Shown: positions 17,929 through 32,564, counted from the first letter of the stretch. The stretch is DNA of 64,000 nt from Aquisalimonas lutea (GCF_030409225.1 NZ_JAUFPK010000007.1:237169-301168); one strand, 5' to 3'. Notes: generated by a model from the letters alone, not told the origin. Made by a program: numbers and translations.

Positions 17929-19600
17929 CGTCAACGGCCACTTCCTGGCTGTCCGTATCCCTGCGTCCGCGGTATTCCACCTGGCCGCGCTCGAGGCCGC
18001 GATCGCCGACAGCGATGCGGTGCGGAATGCCGATGAGCTCCATGTCGGCGAACTTCACCCCCGGGCGCGCCTCGCGGTCGTCCAGTGCGGCGTCGATGCC
18101 GGCATCCAGCAGGGCCCGGTAGATGCGCTCGGCCGTGTCCGCCACCTGGGTGGACTTGTGCATGTTGATGCCCACCACCGCCACCGTGAACGGCGCGATG
18201 GCCTCCGGCCAGATCATGCCGTTGGCATCGTGGTTCTGCTCGATGGCGGCGGCGACCACGCGGGAGACCCCGATGCCGTAGCAGCCCATGTGCACGAAGC
18301 GGCTGTTGCCGTCGTCGTCCAGCACGGCGGCGTTCATGTCCTCGCTGTAGCGGGTGCCCAGCTGGAAGATGTGGCCGACCTCGATGCCCCGGGCGACGCC
18401 CAGCTTCCCCTGCCCGTCGGGGCTCGGATCCCCGGCGCCGGCCTCGCGCAGATCCGCGCTCTCAGGCTCGGGGAGATCCCGCCCCCAGTTGACGTCGCGC
18501 AGGTGCTGCTCGTCGCGGTTGGCGCCGCAGACGAAATCCGCCAGGGAAAGCGCGGCGTGGTCGGCGACCAGGGGCACATCCAGGCCCACCGGTCCCACCG
18601 AGCCCGGCTCGCAGCCCGCTGCGGCGCGGATGGTGTCGCGATCCGCGAGGGTCAGGGGCTCGGCGACGGCGGGATGGCGTTCCGCCTTGAGCTCGTTGAG
18701 GCTGTGGTCGCCGCGCAGCAGCAGCGCCACCACGGGGGCCTCGCTGCCCCGGACCAGCAGCGTCTTGAGGCAGCGCGACAGCGGCACGTCCAGGCTGGCG
18801 GCAAGATCGTCCATGGTATGCACGCCGGGGGTGTCCACGGTGGTCATGGCGCCGCCCGGAGCGGGACGCTCGCCGGCCGGCGGCAGCGCGGGGGCGAGCT
18901 CGACGTTGGCGGCGTAGTCGCTGCCGTCCGAGAAGACGATGGCATCCTCGCCGGATTCCGCGAGCACGTGGAACTCGTGGGAGACGCTGCCGCCGATGGC
19001 CCCGGAGTCCGCCTGCACGGCGCGGAACGTCAGGCCGGTGCGCCGGAAGATGCGGGTGTAGGCGTCATACATCTCCTGGTATTCCTCGGCCAGGGACTCG
19101 GCGTCGAGGTGGAACGAGTAGGCGTCCTTCATCAGGAACTCCCGCGCCCGCATGACGCCGAAGCGGGGCCGCGTCTCGTCGCGGAACTTGGTCTGGATCT
19201 GGTAGAGGTTCAGCGGCAGCTGCTTGTAGCTGCGGATCTCCCGGCGAATCAGGTCGGTGATGACCTCTTCGTGGGTGGGACCGAAGCAGAAATCCCGCTC
19301 GTGGCGATCCCGGAAGCGCAGCAGCAGGGGGCCGAACTTGTCCCAGCGCCCGGTCTCCTGCCACAGCTCCCCCGGCTGCACGGCCGGCATCAGCAGCTCC
19401 ACGGCGCCGCTGCGGTTCATCTCCTCGCGCACGATGGACTCGACCCGCTGTAGCACCCGCAGGCCCAGCGGCATCCAGGTATACAGCCCGGCCGCCAGCT
19501 TGCGGATCATGCCGGCGCGCAGCATCAGCTGATGGCTGACGATCTCCGCGTCGGCCGGGGTCTCCTTGGTCGTGGACAGGGGGAATCGGGAAAGTCGCAT
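17891..19600 (-). CDS. proS: Prolyl-tRNA synthetase ProS, bacterial type with editing domain
   Basis: Charges tRNA-Pro. Motif 2 reads [18 protein letters not shown] and [21 protein letters not shown]; motif 3 is in GCYGIGVSR. The insert between motifs 2 and 3 is the YbaK-like editing domain that clears Ala-tRNA-Pro. With 569 residues it matches the E. coli enzyme. The frame continues upstream to 20155, but the start is the ATG at 19600 ([15 protein letters not shown]), as in the family. Confidence 0.96.
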   Translation of the reverse strand: MRLSRFPLSTTKETPADAEIVSHQLMLRAGMIRKLAAGLYTWMPLGLRVLQRVESIVREEMNRSGAVELLMPAVQPGELWQETGRWDKFGPLLLRFRDRHERDFCFGPTHEEVITDLIRREIRSYKQLPLNLYQIQTKFRDETRPRFGVMRAREFLMKDAYSFHLDAESLAEEYQEMYDAYTRIFRRTGLTFRAVQADSGAIGGSVSHEFHVLAESGEDAIVFSDGSDYAANVELAPALPPAGERPAPGGAMTTVDTPGVHTMDDLAASLDVPLSRCLKTLLVRGSEAPVVALLLRGDHSLNELKAERHPAVAEPLTLADRDTIRAAAGCEPGSVGPVGLDVPLVADHAALSLADFVCGANRDEQHLRDVNWGRDLPEPESADLREAGAGDPSPDGQGKLGVARGIEVGHIFQLGTRYSEDMNAAVLDDDGNSRFVHMGCYGIGVSRVVAAAIEQNHDANGMIWPEAIAPFTVAVVGINMHKSTQVADTAERIYRALLDAGIDAALDDREARPGVKFADMELIGIPHRIAVGDRGLERGQVEYRGRRDTDSQEVAVDDVVAHVRSLLQR

Positions 19601-19667
19601 CGGCCGTATCGTGTCCTTGTTGGTCTCGTGTGGGCTCCGGCGGCGCCGGGGCCGGCGCCACAGAATA

Positions 19668-19730
19668 CCCCACCACCGCCCGGCCGGGACAGTGGTGGGG
19701 CTCAAGCGGGCAGCCGGCCGCAGGGCCGGC
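19668..19730 (-). terminator. Two hairpins downstream of the DUF4124 gene
   Basis: GCCGGCC/GGCCGGC (19713-19730) begins three bases after the gene's stop, and a second stem of nine perfect pairs, CCCCACCAC/GTGGTGGGG, lies at 19668-19700. Neither has a good T-run. They separate this gene from proS, so proS probably has its own promoter. Confidence 0.45.
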
Positions 19731-19733
19731 GGC

Positions 19734-20213
19734 TCAGCAGTGCTCCTCGATGAACGCCTGCGCCTCTTGCAGGCGCTGCTCACGCTGCTCCGGGGTGATG
19801 CGTTCCACCTCGCCGTCCTCGGTGCGCACCCGCCGCACGGATTCGTCCCCGAACACTTCGGCGTTCTGGCGTGCCGTATCGCAGGCTTCCGCCAGCTGGG
19901 GGTTGCTCTCCCCTTCGGCGTTGCTGCCGGCCTGCTCGCCGCTGTCGCCGTCCTGCCCGGACGCGTCGCCGTCGGCGGCCTCGTCGCCGGAGCCGTCTTT
20001 CGCCTCGGCGGTCTCGGCCGGGGGCTCGTCCTCACCGCCCTGACCGGCGGGCTCCCGGGCGGGGTTGTCCACGACCTCGGCGTCGACATTGGCCGGCGGG
20101 TTGCCGCCGTAGTGCACCTGCCCGCTATCGTCGGTCCAGCGGTAGATCTCGGCACCGGCCGACGTGGCCAGCGCGACCCCGAGCAGCAGGGCCGGCAGTT
20201 TCCTGATGTGCAT
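19734..20213 (-). CDS. Exported DUF4124-domain protein
   Basis: The signal peptide ([14 protein letters not shown]) is followed at once by the DUF4124 motif [19 protein letters not shown], then an acidic, low-complexity region rich in Asp, Gly, Glu and Ala, and a C-terminal helix ending in cysteine. DUF4124 proteins are periplasmic or envelope proteins of unknown role. AAGGAGG four bases before the ATG at 20213 decides the start; the 21 codons available upstream are not used. Confidence 0.85.
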   Translation of the reverse strand: MHIRKLPALLLGVALATSAGAEIYRWTDDSGQVHYGGNPPANVDAEVVDNPAREPAGQGGEDEPPAETAEAKDGSGDEAADGDASGQDGDSGEQAGSNAEGESNPQLAEACDTARQNAEVFGDESVRRVRTEDGEVERITPEQREQRLQEAQAFIEEHC

Positions 20214-20395
20214 GCATCCTCCTTGCGCTTTGCCTTGACGTTCCCCGCAATCCACAGTAGTTTTGCGAGCTTTCACCGGCCGGTAAAGTGGCCGTATTTC
20301 ATGCGTTTTCCAATGCCGTCGGGCGCACTGGCTACGTCGGCCCGCTGCGGTCCGTGAGGCCTTGCTGCGAAGACGCTGAACGGATTCCGGGGCAT

Positions 20396-22014
<1,619 letters not shown>

Positions 22015-22160
22015 TCCGGCAGTAGCGTGGTCTGCGGTGTCATCAGGGCGAGCGATTCCGGTGGCACCGCCGGGCGGCCGGCCCGCGGCAGCCGGTATCG
22101 GGTGCGGTAGCGCCGGTACCGGCCGTCGCGGGCCGGCCCGAGTTCTCCACCGGCAAGCGG

Positions 22161-22934
22161 ATGACCGGCATGGCCTCAAAGCATCACAGCAAGCGCCGGC
22201 GCGGTATCTACCTGCTGCCCAACCTGTTCACCACGGCGGGGCTGTTCTTCGGCTTCTTCGCGATGATCTCCGGGATCAACCAGGAATTCCACCTGGCGGC
22301 CCTGGGGATCTTCATCGCCATGGTCATGGACGGCCTGGACGGCCGGGTCGCGCGTCTGACCAATACCCAGAGCGACTTCGGTGTCCAGTTCGACAGCCTG
22401 TCGGACATGGTCTGTTTCGGTCTCGCCCCGGCGCTGGTGGTGTACCAGTGGGCCCTGGGGGGTCTTGCGGACCTGGGCGACGGCTGGGGCCAGCTCGGCT
22501 GGATCGGCGCCTTCACCTACGCCGCCTGTGCGGCGCTGCGGCTGGCGCGCTTCAACACCCAGGCCGGCGTAGCGGAGAAGCGCTATTTCCAGGGCCTGCC
22601 GAGCCCGGCGGCCGCGGCCGGCATCGCCAGCATGGTCTGGCTCGGCACCGCGCTGGCCCTGGACGGTTCCGTGGTAAGGATGATCGCGTTGCTGGTCACC
22701 GTGGCGACGGGGTTGCTCATGGTGAGCAATTTCCGGTACTACAGTTTCAAGGAATTCGATTTCCGGTATCGGGTGCCCTTCATCGTGCTGGTGGTGCTGG
22801 TGCTGATCATCGCGTTCGCGTCCATTCATCCACCGGTGGTGCTGTTCCTGGCCTTCGTGGCCTATGCGGTCTCGGGGCCGGCCATGACCCTGGTGCAGCG
22901 GCGGCGGCGATCCCACGGCCGGCGGGGCACCTGA
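22161..22934 (+). CDS. pssA: CDP-diacylglycerol--serine O-phosphatidyltransferase
   Basis: Integral membrane enzyme that makes phosphatidylserine, the precursor of phosphatidylethanolamine. The CDP-alcohol phosphotransferase motif (DG-x2-AR-x8-G-x3-D-x3-D) is exact in [19 protein letters not shown] then SLSD near residue 57. About eight membrane segments follow. The start is 22161 or 22170, three codons apart. It follows ilvC, a common arrangement in gammaproteobacteria. Confidence 0.94.
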   Translation: MTGMASKHHSKRRRGIYLLPNLFTTAGLFFGFFAMISGINQEFHLAALGIFIAMVMDGLDGRVARLTNTQSDFGVQFDSLSDMVCFGLAPALVVYQWALGGLADLGDGWGQLGWIGAFTYAACAALRLARFNTQAGVAEKRYFQGLPSPAAAAGIASMVWLGTALALDGSVVRMIALLVTVATGLLMVSNFRYYSFKEFDFRYRVPFIVLVVLVLIIAFASIHPPVVLFLAFVAYAVSGPAMTLVQRRRRSHGRRGT

Positions 22935-22971
22935 CGCGCGGAGTCGATCGGCAGCGGGAGTCCGGGGCGGG

Positions 22972-23745
22972 ATGCGCATGACCGGTGACGACAGTGACAA
23001 GCGGCGACGTACCCTGCTGCGGCGCATGGGGATCGACGTGTGGGTGCCCAGGGAGGCGCCCGCCGGCACCCCGGCGGCCACGGAGGCCGTGGACGCCGGC
23101 GGGCCCGAGCCGGCGCCGCCGACGGCACCGGAGCCGTCGCCGCAACCGGCGCAACCCGGCGAGCCCGCCGCGTCCGGCCATGCCGTCGCGCAAATGGACT
23201 GGCAGGAGCTGGCCGCGACCGTGGCGGGCTGCACCCGTTGCCCCCTGTGCGAGAGCCGTACGCAGACGGTCTTCGGCGTGGGCCGCCGGGATGCCGACAT
23301 CCTGGTGGTGGGCGAGGCCCCGGGGGCGGAAGAGGATCGTCGGGGCGAGCCTTTCGTCGGCCGCGCCGGGCAGCTGCTGGACAGCATGCTGCAAGCCCTG
23401 GGGTACGGGCGGGAGCGGGTATTCATTGCCAACATCCTCAAGTGCCGGCCGCCCCGCAACCGGGATCCCGAGCCCGCCGAGGTGGAAGCCTGCCGGCCCT
23501 ATCTGGAGCGGCAGATCGCTCTGGTGGCGCCGCGGGTGATTCTCGCGGTGGGTCGCGTCGCGGCCCAGAATCTGCTGGCGACGGACAAGCCGCTGCGCAT
23601 GCTGCGGCAACGGTTGCATACCCTGGAGCCGCAAGGTATTCCGGTCGTGGTGAGTTATCATCCGGCCTATCTCCTGCGCTCGCCCGCGGACAAGGCCAAG
23701 GCCTGGGACGACCTGAAGCGGTTGCGGGAGAACCTGCCCGGATGA
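22972..23745 (+). CDS. Uracil-DNA glycosylase, family 4 (Fe-S type)
   Basis: Removes uracil from DNA. After a 75-residue proline- and alanine-rich N-terminal region comes the catalytic domain with CTRCPLC (cluster cysteines), the water-activating motif [20 protein letters not shown], the remaining cysteines in [13 protein letters not shown] and EACRPYL, and the HPAYLLRSP motif. The N-terminal linker resembles that of the SPO1 polymerase-like members. Start 22972 or 22978. Cotranscribed with rimI, 19 bases away. Confidence 0.93.
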   Translation: MRMTGDDSDKRRRTLLRRMGIDVWVPREAPAGTPAATEAVDAGGPEPAPPTAPEPSPQPAQPGEPAASGHAVAQMDWQELAATVAGCTRCPLCESRTQTVFGVGRRDADILVVGEAPGAEEDRRGEPFVGRAGQLLDSMLQALGYGRERVFIANILKCRPPRNRDPEPAEVEACRPYLERQIALVAPRVILAVGRVAAQNLLATDKPLRMLRQRLHTLEPQGIPVVVSYHPAYLLRSPADKAKAWDDLKRLRENLPG

Positions 23746-23764
23746 CGGCGGCGGAGGTGGCGCG

Positions 23765-24262
23765 ATGAATGCGGCGGTGCAGCCGGACGCCGCGGAAGTC
23801 CGGCGCATGCGGGAGAGCGACCTGCCGGGCGTGGTGGGGGTGGAGCGCCGTGCCTACGATTTTCCGTGGACCCTGGCGGTGTTCCGGGATTGCATGCGGG
23901 TGGGATACGGGTGCTGGGTCCTGCTCGCCGACGGCCGGGTGACCGGCCACCTGGTGATGTCCATGGTGGCCGGCGAGGCCCATGTGCTGAACCTCTGCGT
24001 GGACCCGGACTGGCACGGCTCGGGCTACGGCCGCACGTTGCTCGAGACGGGGCTGGACCACGCCCGGCGCCTGGGGGTGGAGACGGTGTTCCTGGAGGTG
24101 CGCCCGTCCAACACCCGCGCCGTGGACCTGTATCGCCGCACCGGGTTCTGCGAGGTCGGGGTGCGGCCCGAGTACTACCCGGTGCGGCAGGGCAAGCGGG
24201 AAGACGCACTGATCCTGGCGCTGGAGATCGGTAGCGCCGGGTACGACGAGGAGCAGGAATGA
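23765..24262 (+). CDS. rimI: Ribosomal protein S18-alanine N-acetyltransferase RimI
   Basis: GNAT enzyme that acetylates the N-terminal alanine of ribosomal protein S18. The acetyl-CoA site reads LCVDPDWHGSGYGRTLLE near residue 78, and the RimI-typical VRPSNTRAVDLYRRTGF and PEYYP-REDALIL follow. It is 165 residues, slightly longer at the ends than E. coli RimI. Its stop overlaps the next ATG. Confidence 0.92.
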   Translation: MNAAVQPDAAEVRRMRESDLPGVVGVERRAYDFPWTLAVFRDCMRVGYGCWVLLADGRVTGHLVMSMVAGEAHVLNLCVDPDWHGSGYGRTLLETGLDHARRLGVETVFLEVRPSNTRAVDLYRRTGFCEVGVRPEYYPVRQGKREDALILALEIGSAGYDEEQE

Positions 24263-24489
24263 GCGATCACGATTCCGACCAGCAGCAGCCCAGGCGGCCG
24301 ACGTTCTGGGAGGTGGTCCAGAGCGTGCTTGCCGGCGCGCTCGGCGTGCAGACCAACGAGGCCCGCAAGCGCGACTTCCAGAGTCCTACGCCGGTGCCGT
24401 ACATCATCGGCGGCGTCGTGTTCACCGTGCTGCTGATCATCGTGCTGATCGTGGTGGTGAACGTCATCCTCAGCAACGCCGGCGTGTGA
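24259..24489 (+). CDS. DUF2970-family small membrane protein
   Basis: A 76-residue protein with one transmembrane helix (about residues 48-72, GGVVFTVLLIIVLIVVVNVI). The soluble half has the DUF2970 pattern SVLAGALGVQTNEARKRDF. Members are conserved in proteobacteria without a known function. The ATG overlaps the rimI stop (ATGA). Confidence 0.88.
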   Translation: MSDHDSDQQQPRRPTFWEVVQSVLAGALGVQTNEARKRDFQSPTPVPYIIGGVVFTVLLIIVLIVVVNVILSNAGV

Positions 24490-24498
24490 ACGCGCCGT

Positions 24499-24555
24499 CG
24501 CGCCCGCGGGCGCGGCGGGCCGGCCCGGCAACGCGGTGATCGTGCCGGGCCCGGC
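24499..24555. terminator. Palindromes between convergent DUF2970 and valS genes
   Basis: CGCGCCCGCGGGCGCG (24499-24514) and GCCGGGCCCGGC (24544-24555) are perfect palindromes in the short gap between two convergent genes. Likely act as bidirectional terminators, though T-runs are lacking. Confidence 0.4.
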
Positions 24556-24570
24556 GATTGGTAGCCCGCC

Positions 24571-27342
<2,772 letters not shown>

Positions 27343-27384
27343 GGGCTGCCTTTCGGTTGATTCGTGGTCAGATCGGCTCGATGC

Positions 27385-27669
27385 CTACCGGCTGTCGTCG
27401 TCTCCCGCGTCATCGACGGGCGGCCCGGCCGGCGGCGCGGGCAGATGCGCGTGGGCCGCCCGCAGCGCGGCGCCCAGGGCCCGCTGCCGCACGCCGGGGA
27501 GGATGCGCTCGGCCCGTGCCCGCACGTCCGGGGCGAGGTCCCCGGGCCACCCGGCGGCGGCCCGCCGCTGCTGCACCTCCTGCAGCGGCAGCCAGAGACC
27601 GCGCGGACGGAGCCGATCGCCGGCAATGACGACGTCGTCGAGCACGGGCGGGTCCGGTGTCGTGGTCAT
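27385..27669 (-). CDS. Small hypothetical protein between holC and valS
   Basis: A 94-residue soluble protein, rich in Pro, Ala and Arg, with no family I recognise. Its ATG overlaps the stop of holC by four bases (ATGA), and it ends 42 bases before valS, so it sits in the operon and is likely translated by coupling. No membrane segment, signal or metal motif is visible. The high GC alone could keep such a frame open, hence moderate confidence. Confidence 0.6.
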   Translation of the reverse strand: MTTTPDPPVLDDVVIAGDRLRPRGLWLPLQEVQQRRAAAGWPGDLAPDVRARAERILPGVRQRALGAALRAAHAHLPAPPAGPPVDDAGDDDSR

Positions 27670-28100
27670 GCCCTCTCTACCGTCCGGTGTTCGGGTTCCA
27701 GGCCGCGTTCCCGGTACTGCCGGAACCGCTGCCGGGCCGCTCGCAATACGTCGGCCTGATTGTCGCCGATCTCGACGATGCGCTGGAAGCGCTCCGGCTC
27801 GGCGGCCGCCTCCGGGGCCAGGTTGATCAGCACGTCCGGCTCGCCCCGCGACGGCGCATCGCCGGTACCGATGACGACCGGTTCATCCGGCATGCCCGGC
27901 CCATCCACGGCGTGCGGGATGAAGCTGCGGTCGCGGAACGTCCACAGGAGATTGTCCATACTCGCGGCCGTTGCGTCATCGTCTACCCGCAGGTAGATCC
28001 GGTGACCCCGCTGGAATGCCTTCTCGACGACGCGGCAGGCATAGGTCATCCGGGTCTGCGGGTCGGCGGAGGCGAGAATGTGGAAGTCCACCTGCGGCAT
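27666..28100 (-). CDS. holC: DNA polymerase III chi subunit HolC
   Basis: Links the clamp loader to SSB on lagging-strand templates. The protein of 144 residues begins MPQVDFHILASADPQTR and has the family pattern DNLLWTFRDRSFIPHAV in the middle and PDVLINLAPEAA near residue 100. The start at 28100 matches the family; the frame is open to 28190. It lies 13 bases after pepA, the common pepA-holC-valS order of gammaproteobacteria. Confidence 0.93.
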   Translation of the reverse strand: MPQVDFHILASADPQTRMTYACRVVEKAFQRGHRIYLRVDDDATAASMDNLLWTFRDRSFIPHAVDGPGMPDEPVVIGTGDAPSRGEPDVLINLAPEAAAEPERFQRIVEIGDNQADVLRAARQRFRQYRERGLEPEHRTVERA

Positions 28101-28113
28101 CGGCACTGCCCCT

Positions 28114-29625
28114 TCAGCGTCCGGCGGCATGGCGCGCCGCCCGCTCCAACAGCCACTGGCTGAGCAGTGGCACGGGCCGGCCGGTGGCATCCTTGTTGTC
28201 CCCGGAGCGCCAGGCGGTGCCGGCGATGTCCAGGTGCGCCCAGCGGTACTTGCCGGCGAAGCGCCCCAGGAAGCACCCGGCGGTAATGGTACCCGCCGGT
28301 TGCCCGCCGATGTTGGCCACGTCGGCGAAGTTGCTCTTGAGCTGCTCCTCGTACTCGTCCCACAGGGGCAGCTCCCAGGCGCGGTCGCCCGCGTGCCGGC
28401 CGGCGCCGAGGAGCTCGTTGACCAGGCCGTTGCTGTTGCCCATCAGGCCGTGGGTGTGGTGTCCCAGGGCCACGATGGCGGCCCCCGTGAGCGTGGCCAT
28501 GTCCACCACGGCCCGCGGCCGGAAGCGTTCGGCGTAGGTCAGGGCGTCGCACAGCGCCAGCCGGCCCTCGGCGTCGGTATTGAGGATCTCGATGGTGCGC
28601 CCGGACATGCTGGTGACGACATCGCCGGGCCGCATGGCCCGGCCGTCGGGCATGTTCTCCGCCGCCGCGACAATCCCCACGACATTCAGCGGCAGCTCCA
28701 GCTCCGCGGCCACCTGCAGCGTGCCGAGGACGCTGGCGGCGCCGGCCATGTCGTATTTCATCTCGTCCATGGCCGCCGCGGGCTTGAGCGAGATGCCGCC
28801 GGTGTCGAAGGTGATGCCCTTGCCCACCAGGGTGTAGGGGGCGGTATCGTCGTCGGTGCCGCGGTACCGGAGAACGATCAGCCGGGCCTCTTCCCGGCTG
28901 CCCCGGGAGACGGCCAGCAGCGCCCCCATGCCCAGCTCCTCCATGGCCGCCTCGTCCAGGAGCTCCGCTTCCATGCGCGGGTGCTCGTCGGCCAGGGAGA
29001 GGGCCCGTTCACCCAGGTACCGCGGCGTGCAGTGGTTGCCCGGCAGGTTGCCCAGATCCCTCGCCAGGTTCATGCCCCGCCCGATGGCCGCGCCTTCCAC
29101 GGCCGCCTTCTCGCCGTCGGCCAGCTCCCGGCGGCTGGGGACGCTGAAGGTGATCCGGCGCAGGTAGAGCTTGCGGCGGGATGCGGTCTCCGTCTTGAGC
29201 CGGTCGAAGCGGTAGAGCAGGGCCTCCACGGTGCGCGCGGCGGTGCGGATGCGCCAGAACACGTCGCGCGCCTTGACGGCGATCTCCGTGAGATAGCACG
29301 TGGCCTCGCCGGCGCCGGCGTCACGCAGGGCCTCGCCCATGGTCTCCACCGCCCGGCGGTAGGCGCGCTCGTCGCAGTCGCGCTCCCGGCCCAGCCCGAC
29401 CAGCAGGACGCGGTCGCACGCCAGGCCCGGCACCCGATGCAGCATCAGCGACTGTCCCGACCGGCCGTCCATGTCGCCGCGGCGCACGAGCTGGGAAAGG
29501 TATCCATCGCACGCCTGGTCCAGCTGCAGGGCCGCGCCGCTCAGCCGGCGCTTGTCGTAGACGCCCACCACCACGCAGGCCGTTCGCTGCTTCTCCGGGC
29601 TCCCGCTCTTGACGCTGTACTCCAT
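28114..29625 (-). CDS. pepA: Leucyl aminopeptidase PepA
   Basis: Hexameric two-metal M17 aminopeptidase; in E. coli it also binds DNA. Metal and catalytic residues are in VGKGITFDTGGISLKP, MKYDMAGAA and NTDAEGRL. With 503 residues it equals E. coli PepA. First gene of the minus-strand run ending in valS; divergent from lptF across a 185-base gap that must hold both promoters. Confidence 0.96.
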   Translation of the reverse strand: MEYSVKSGSPEKQRTACVVVGVYDKRRLSGAALQLDQACDGYLSQLVRRGDMDGRSGQSLMLHRVPGLACDRVLLVGLGRERDCDERAYRRAVETMGEALRDAGAGEATCYLTEIAVKARDVFWRIRTAARTVEALLYRFDRLKTETASRRKLYLRRITFSVPSRRELADGEKAAVEGAAIGRGMNLARDLGNLPGNHCTPRYLGERALSLADEHPRMEAELLDEAAMEELGMGALLAVSRGSREEARLIVLRYRGTDDDTAPYTLVGKGITFDTGGISLKPAAAMDEMKYDMAGAASVLGTLQVAAELELPLNVVGIVAAAENMPDGRAMRPGDVVTSMSGRTIEILNTDAEGRLALCDALTYAERFRPRAVVDMATLTGAAIVALGHHTHGLMGNSNGLVNELLGAGRHAGDRAWELPLWDEYEEQLKSNFADVANIGGQPAGTITAGCFLGRFAGKYRWAHLDIAGTAWRSGDNKDATGRPVPLLSQWLLERAARHAAGR

Positions 29626-29810
29626 TGCTCGCTCCTCGGCGCTCGGAACAGGCGGGGCCGACGCGCATCATGCGGTGCAGCGACCATGGGACTGGTATCC
29701 TTTCGCTGCGCGCGCCAGGGCCGGTGCGCAGTCTACTAATGTTTCGTCGCGTATTGCTACTGACCGGCCGCAAGGAACAGGGCCGGCCATTGCCGGAAAG
29801 GAACGCGCTC

Positions 29811-30929
29811 GTGGGCATTGCCATCGTCACCCGCTACCTGATCCGCGAGATCGCCCAGGCGTGGCTCGCGGTGACCGCCGTGCTGGTGGCCGTGCTGTTC
29901 ACCAACCGCCTGGTCCGCTACCTGGGCGATGCCGCCAGCGGCGCCCTGCCCGGGGATATCGTCATGCAGCTCATGGGCTACAAGGCCCTGAGCTACATGG
30001 CGCTGGCCATTCCCGGCAGCTTCTTCCTGGGCATTATCCTCGCCCTCGGGCGGTTGTACCGCGACAGCGAGATGGCGGCCCTGGGCGCCTGCGGGGTGGG
30101 GCCGGGTACGCTGTACCGGGCGCTGTTCCTGCTCGCCGCGCCCCTGACCCTGGTGATCGCCTGGATGGCGCTGGACATGGGGCCGTGGGCGGCCCGGGAA
30201 GGCGATGCCGCCGAGGAGCTCGCCCGCGAGACCGTGGAGATCCAGGCCATTCGGCCCGGGCGTTTCATCGAGTCCAGCCGTGCCGACGGCATGTTCTACA
30301 TCGAGGGCTTTTCCGACGACGGCGAGCGCATGCAGGACGTGTTCCTGCAGACCCGGCAGGGCGGCGAGCAGATCCTGCTGGCCGCGGACGAGGGCTACGT
30401 GGAGACGGATCCGGACACCGGCGACCAGTACCTGGTCCTGCTTGACGGCCACCGCTACGACGGCGTTCCGGGCCAGGCCCAGTGGCGCCAGTACCGGTAC
30501 CAGGTCCACGGCGTGCGCATCACCGAGGGCGAGCCGCCGGCACTGCGGGTCAACCGCGACGGCAAGCCCACCGCCGAGCTGTGGCGCTCCGACGACCTCC
30601 GCGACCGATCCGAGCTGCAGTGGCGCCTGTCCATGCCGATCATGGTGGTGACCCTGGGCCTCATGGCCATCCCCCTGAGCCGCAGCTCGCCGCGGGACGG
30701 ACGCTACGGCCGGCTGTTGCTGGCGGTTCTGGTCTACGCCATCTACTCCAACGGGCTGACCGTAAGCCAGGGTGCCCTGGAGGACGGAACCCTGCCGCCC
30801 TGGCTGGGCCTGTGGCCGGTGCACGCCCTGGTCGCCGTGCTGGCGCTGCTGTGGCTCGCCCGCCAGTACGGGCTGCTGCGCCGCAAGCGCCGCGGGGCCG
30901 GGATGCGGGGGCGCGATGCGGATTCTTGA
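29811..30929 (+). CDS. lptF: LPS export permease LptF
   Basis: One of the two inner-membrane subunits of the LptB2FG transporter that extracts LPS. Six membrane segments flank a periplasmic beta-jellyroll domain. I chose the GTG at 29811 (VTRYLIREIAQAWLAV follows): AAGGAA lies eight bases upstream and the 372-residue product matches the family. The longer frame from 29625 overlaps the pepA promoter region. lptG begins inside its last codons. Confidence 0.93.
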   Translation: MGIAIVTRYLIREIAQAWLAVTAVLVAVLFTNRLVRYLGDAASGALPGDIVMQLMGYKALSYMALAIPGSFFLGIILALGRLYRDSEMAALGACGVGPGTLYRALFLLAAPLTLVIAWMALDMGPWAAREGDAAEELARETVEIQAIRPGRFIESSRADGMFYIEGFSDDGERMQDVFLQTRQGGEQILLAADEGYVETDPDTGDQYLVLLDGHRYDGVPGQAQWRQYRYQVHGVRITEGEPPALRVNRDGKPTAELWRSDDLRDRSELQWRLSMPIMVVTLGLMAIPLSRSSPRDGRYGRLLLAVLVYAIYSNGLTVSQGALEDGTLPPWLGLWPVHALVAVLALLWLARQYGLLRRKRRGAGMRGRDADS

Positions 30930-31977
30930 TCGCTACATCGCCCGCGCCGTGATCGCCGGCAGCCTGACGGTGCTGCTGATCATCGTCTGCATGGAGCTGA
31001 TCTTCTCGTTCGTCGACGAGAGCGCCGATCTCGGCGAGCAGTACACCGCCTTCCAGGCGATGCTGCAGGTGGCGCTGACCGGCCCGCAGCGCGCCTACGA
31101 AGCCTTTCCCATCGCCACGCTCATCGGCAGCCTGATGACGCTGGGGGGCATGGCGGCGCGGCACGAGCTGGTGGTCATGCGGGCGGCGGGCATGTCCGTG
31201 CTCAATATCGGCCGCGCGGTGATGATGGCCGGTCTGCTCCTGGCCGTTATGGCGGCGGCCATCGGCGAGTGGGTGGCGCCGGCGGCGGAGCGTGCCGCCC
31301 GCGAGGCGGAGGCGCGCACCGGCGACGGCCAGGTGTCCATGCTCAGCCGCAACGGCTTCTGGGCGCGGGACGGCCGCAGCTTTGTCCGCGTGGGCGCGGC
31401 GCCGGACGCCGAGCTGCTGGAGAACGTGCGCATCTATACCTTCGGCGAGGGCCAGCAGCTCCAGCGCGTGGTCTCGGCGGCGCGGGCGGAGTACCGCGGC
31501 GACGGCTGGATGCTGCACGATGTCCGGCGGAACCGGTTCACCGAGGGCCGCGTGGGGACGGAACGCCTGGATACCTTCTTCTGGAAGGGAGGGCTGCGGC
31601 CCGAGGTGCTGGACGTGGTGGTCATCGATCCGGAAACCCTGTCGGGCTCGGCGCTGTGGACCTACATCGGCTACCTTCAGGACAACGAGCTCGAGAGCGA
31701 GCGCTACGAGCTCGCGCTGTGGCTCAAGGTGGGCACGCCCCTGGCCACCCTGACCATGCTGCTGCTGACCATCCCCCTGGCGTTCGGCTCGCTGCGCTCC
31801 ACCGGGGCGGGCCAGCGCATCTTCGTCGGCGTGATGATCGGCATCGCCTTCTATCTGTCCAACCGGCTGCTCAACCACCTGGGGCTGGTCTACGGCATTC
31901 CGCCCGTGATCAGCGCGCTGCTGCCGACGCTGGTGTGTCTGGCGGCGGCGGCCTACTTCACGGCGCGCATCCGCTAG
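30916..31977 (+). CDS. lptG: LPS export permease LptG
   Basis: Partner of LptF. MRILDRYIARAVIAGSL at the N-terminus, the TLIGSLMTLGGMAARHELVV segment near residue 70 (coupling helix region), and the C-terminal membrane segments all fit LptG. The product is 353 residues. The ATG at 30916 lies 14 bases inside the end of lptF. LptB and the rest of the machine are encoded elsewhere. Confidence 0.95.
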   Translation: MRILDRYIARAVIAGSLTVLLIIVCMELIFSFVDESADLGEQYTAFQAMLQVALTGPQRAYEAFPIATLIGSLMTLGGMAARHELVVMRAAGMSVLNIGRAVMMAGLLLAVMAAAIGEWVAPAAERAAREAEARTGDGQVSMLSRNGFWARDGRSFVRVGAAPDAELLENVRIYTFGEGQQLQRVVSAARAEYRGDGWMLHDVRRNRFTEGRVGTERLDTFFWKGGLRPEVLDVVVIDPETLSGSALWTYIGYLQDNELESERYELALWLKVGTPLATLTMLLLTIPLAFGSLRSTGAGQRIFVGVMIGIAFYLSNRLLNHLGLVYGIPPVISALLPTLVCLAAAAYFTARIR

Positions 31978-31980
31978 TGT

Positions 31981-32020
31981 CGCGTCCCGCCCGGAGCAGC
32001 AGGTTCTTTGCCGGGACGCG
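31981..32020. terminator. Hairpin between lptG and the RDD gene
   Basis: CGCGTCCCG (31981-31989) pairs with CGGGACGCG (32012-32020), a nine-base perfect stem with a 22-base loop between two convergent stops. T-run weak. Confidence 0.5.
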
Positions 32021-32023
32021 GCG

Positions 32024-32530
32024 CTAGCGCTTCGGCGTCATTCCCACCCGGGTGCCGGAGAGGCGCTCGTGCCAGCCCGGCCGCCGCTGGGTGCCCAGGC
32101 TGGCGAGAAAGACGACGGCGACGGGCGCGCTCGTGTAGGCGAGCAGGCCGCCGCGCTGGCTCCAGAGAAGGACCAGTGCCAGCGGGGCCCAGAGCAGCAG
32201 CGCGGCCCCGAAGCGCCGCGCGGCGCCGGCAAGGCCCAGGGGCGTGCGGTCGGCGTTGCGCACGTGCAGCCGCCAGGCGCGCATGCCCAGGGTCTGGCCG
32301 CCGCGGGTCCAGCACCAGGCGAAGAAGGCGAAGACCACGGCCAGCAGGTAGCCCTGGTACGCGACGGTGACGAGCCGGCCGAAAGCGGGAATGGCCTCGC
32401 CGTCGGTGAGCGGCAGAAGGACGGCGGTGGCACCCATGAGCAGGGCCGTCACGAGGATCGTGTCGTAGAGCAGGGAGGCCAGGCGCCGCAGGAGCCCCGG
32501 TGTCGCCGCCCCGGAATGCACTGGCGCCAT
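32024..32530 (-). CDS. RDD-family membrane protein
   Basis: A 168-residue integral membrane protein of the RDD family. The signature arginine and aspartates are in LLRRLASLLYDTILVTALL at the N-terminus, and TRGGQTLGMRAWRLHVRN near residue 78 is the second family motif. Three to four membrane segments. Some RDD proteins act in ion or osmolyte transport, but that is not established for this one. It is the last ordinary gene before the tRNA-Glu fragment. Confidence 0.87.
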   Translation of the reverse strand: MAPVHSGAATPGLLRRLASLLYDTILVTALLMGATAVLLPLTDGEAIPAFGRLVTVAYQGYLLAVVFAFFAWCWTRGGQTLGMRAWRLHVRNADRTPLGLAGAARRFGAALLLWAPLALVLLWSQRGGLLAYTSAPVAVVFLASLGTQRRPGWHERLSGTRVGMTPKR

Positions 32531-32564
32531 GGCCGTCTACAGGGGGTCGCGGGAAAGAGAAAGA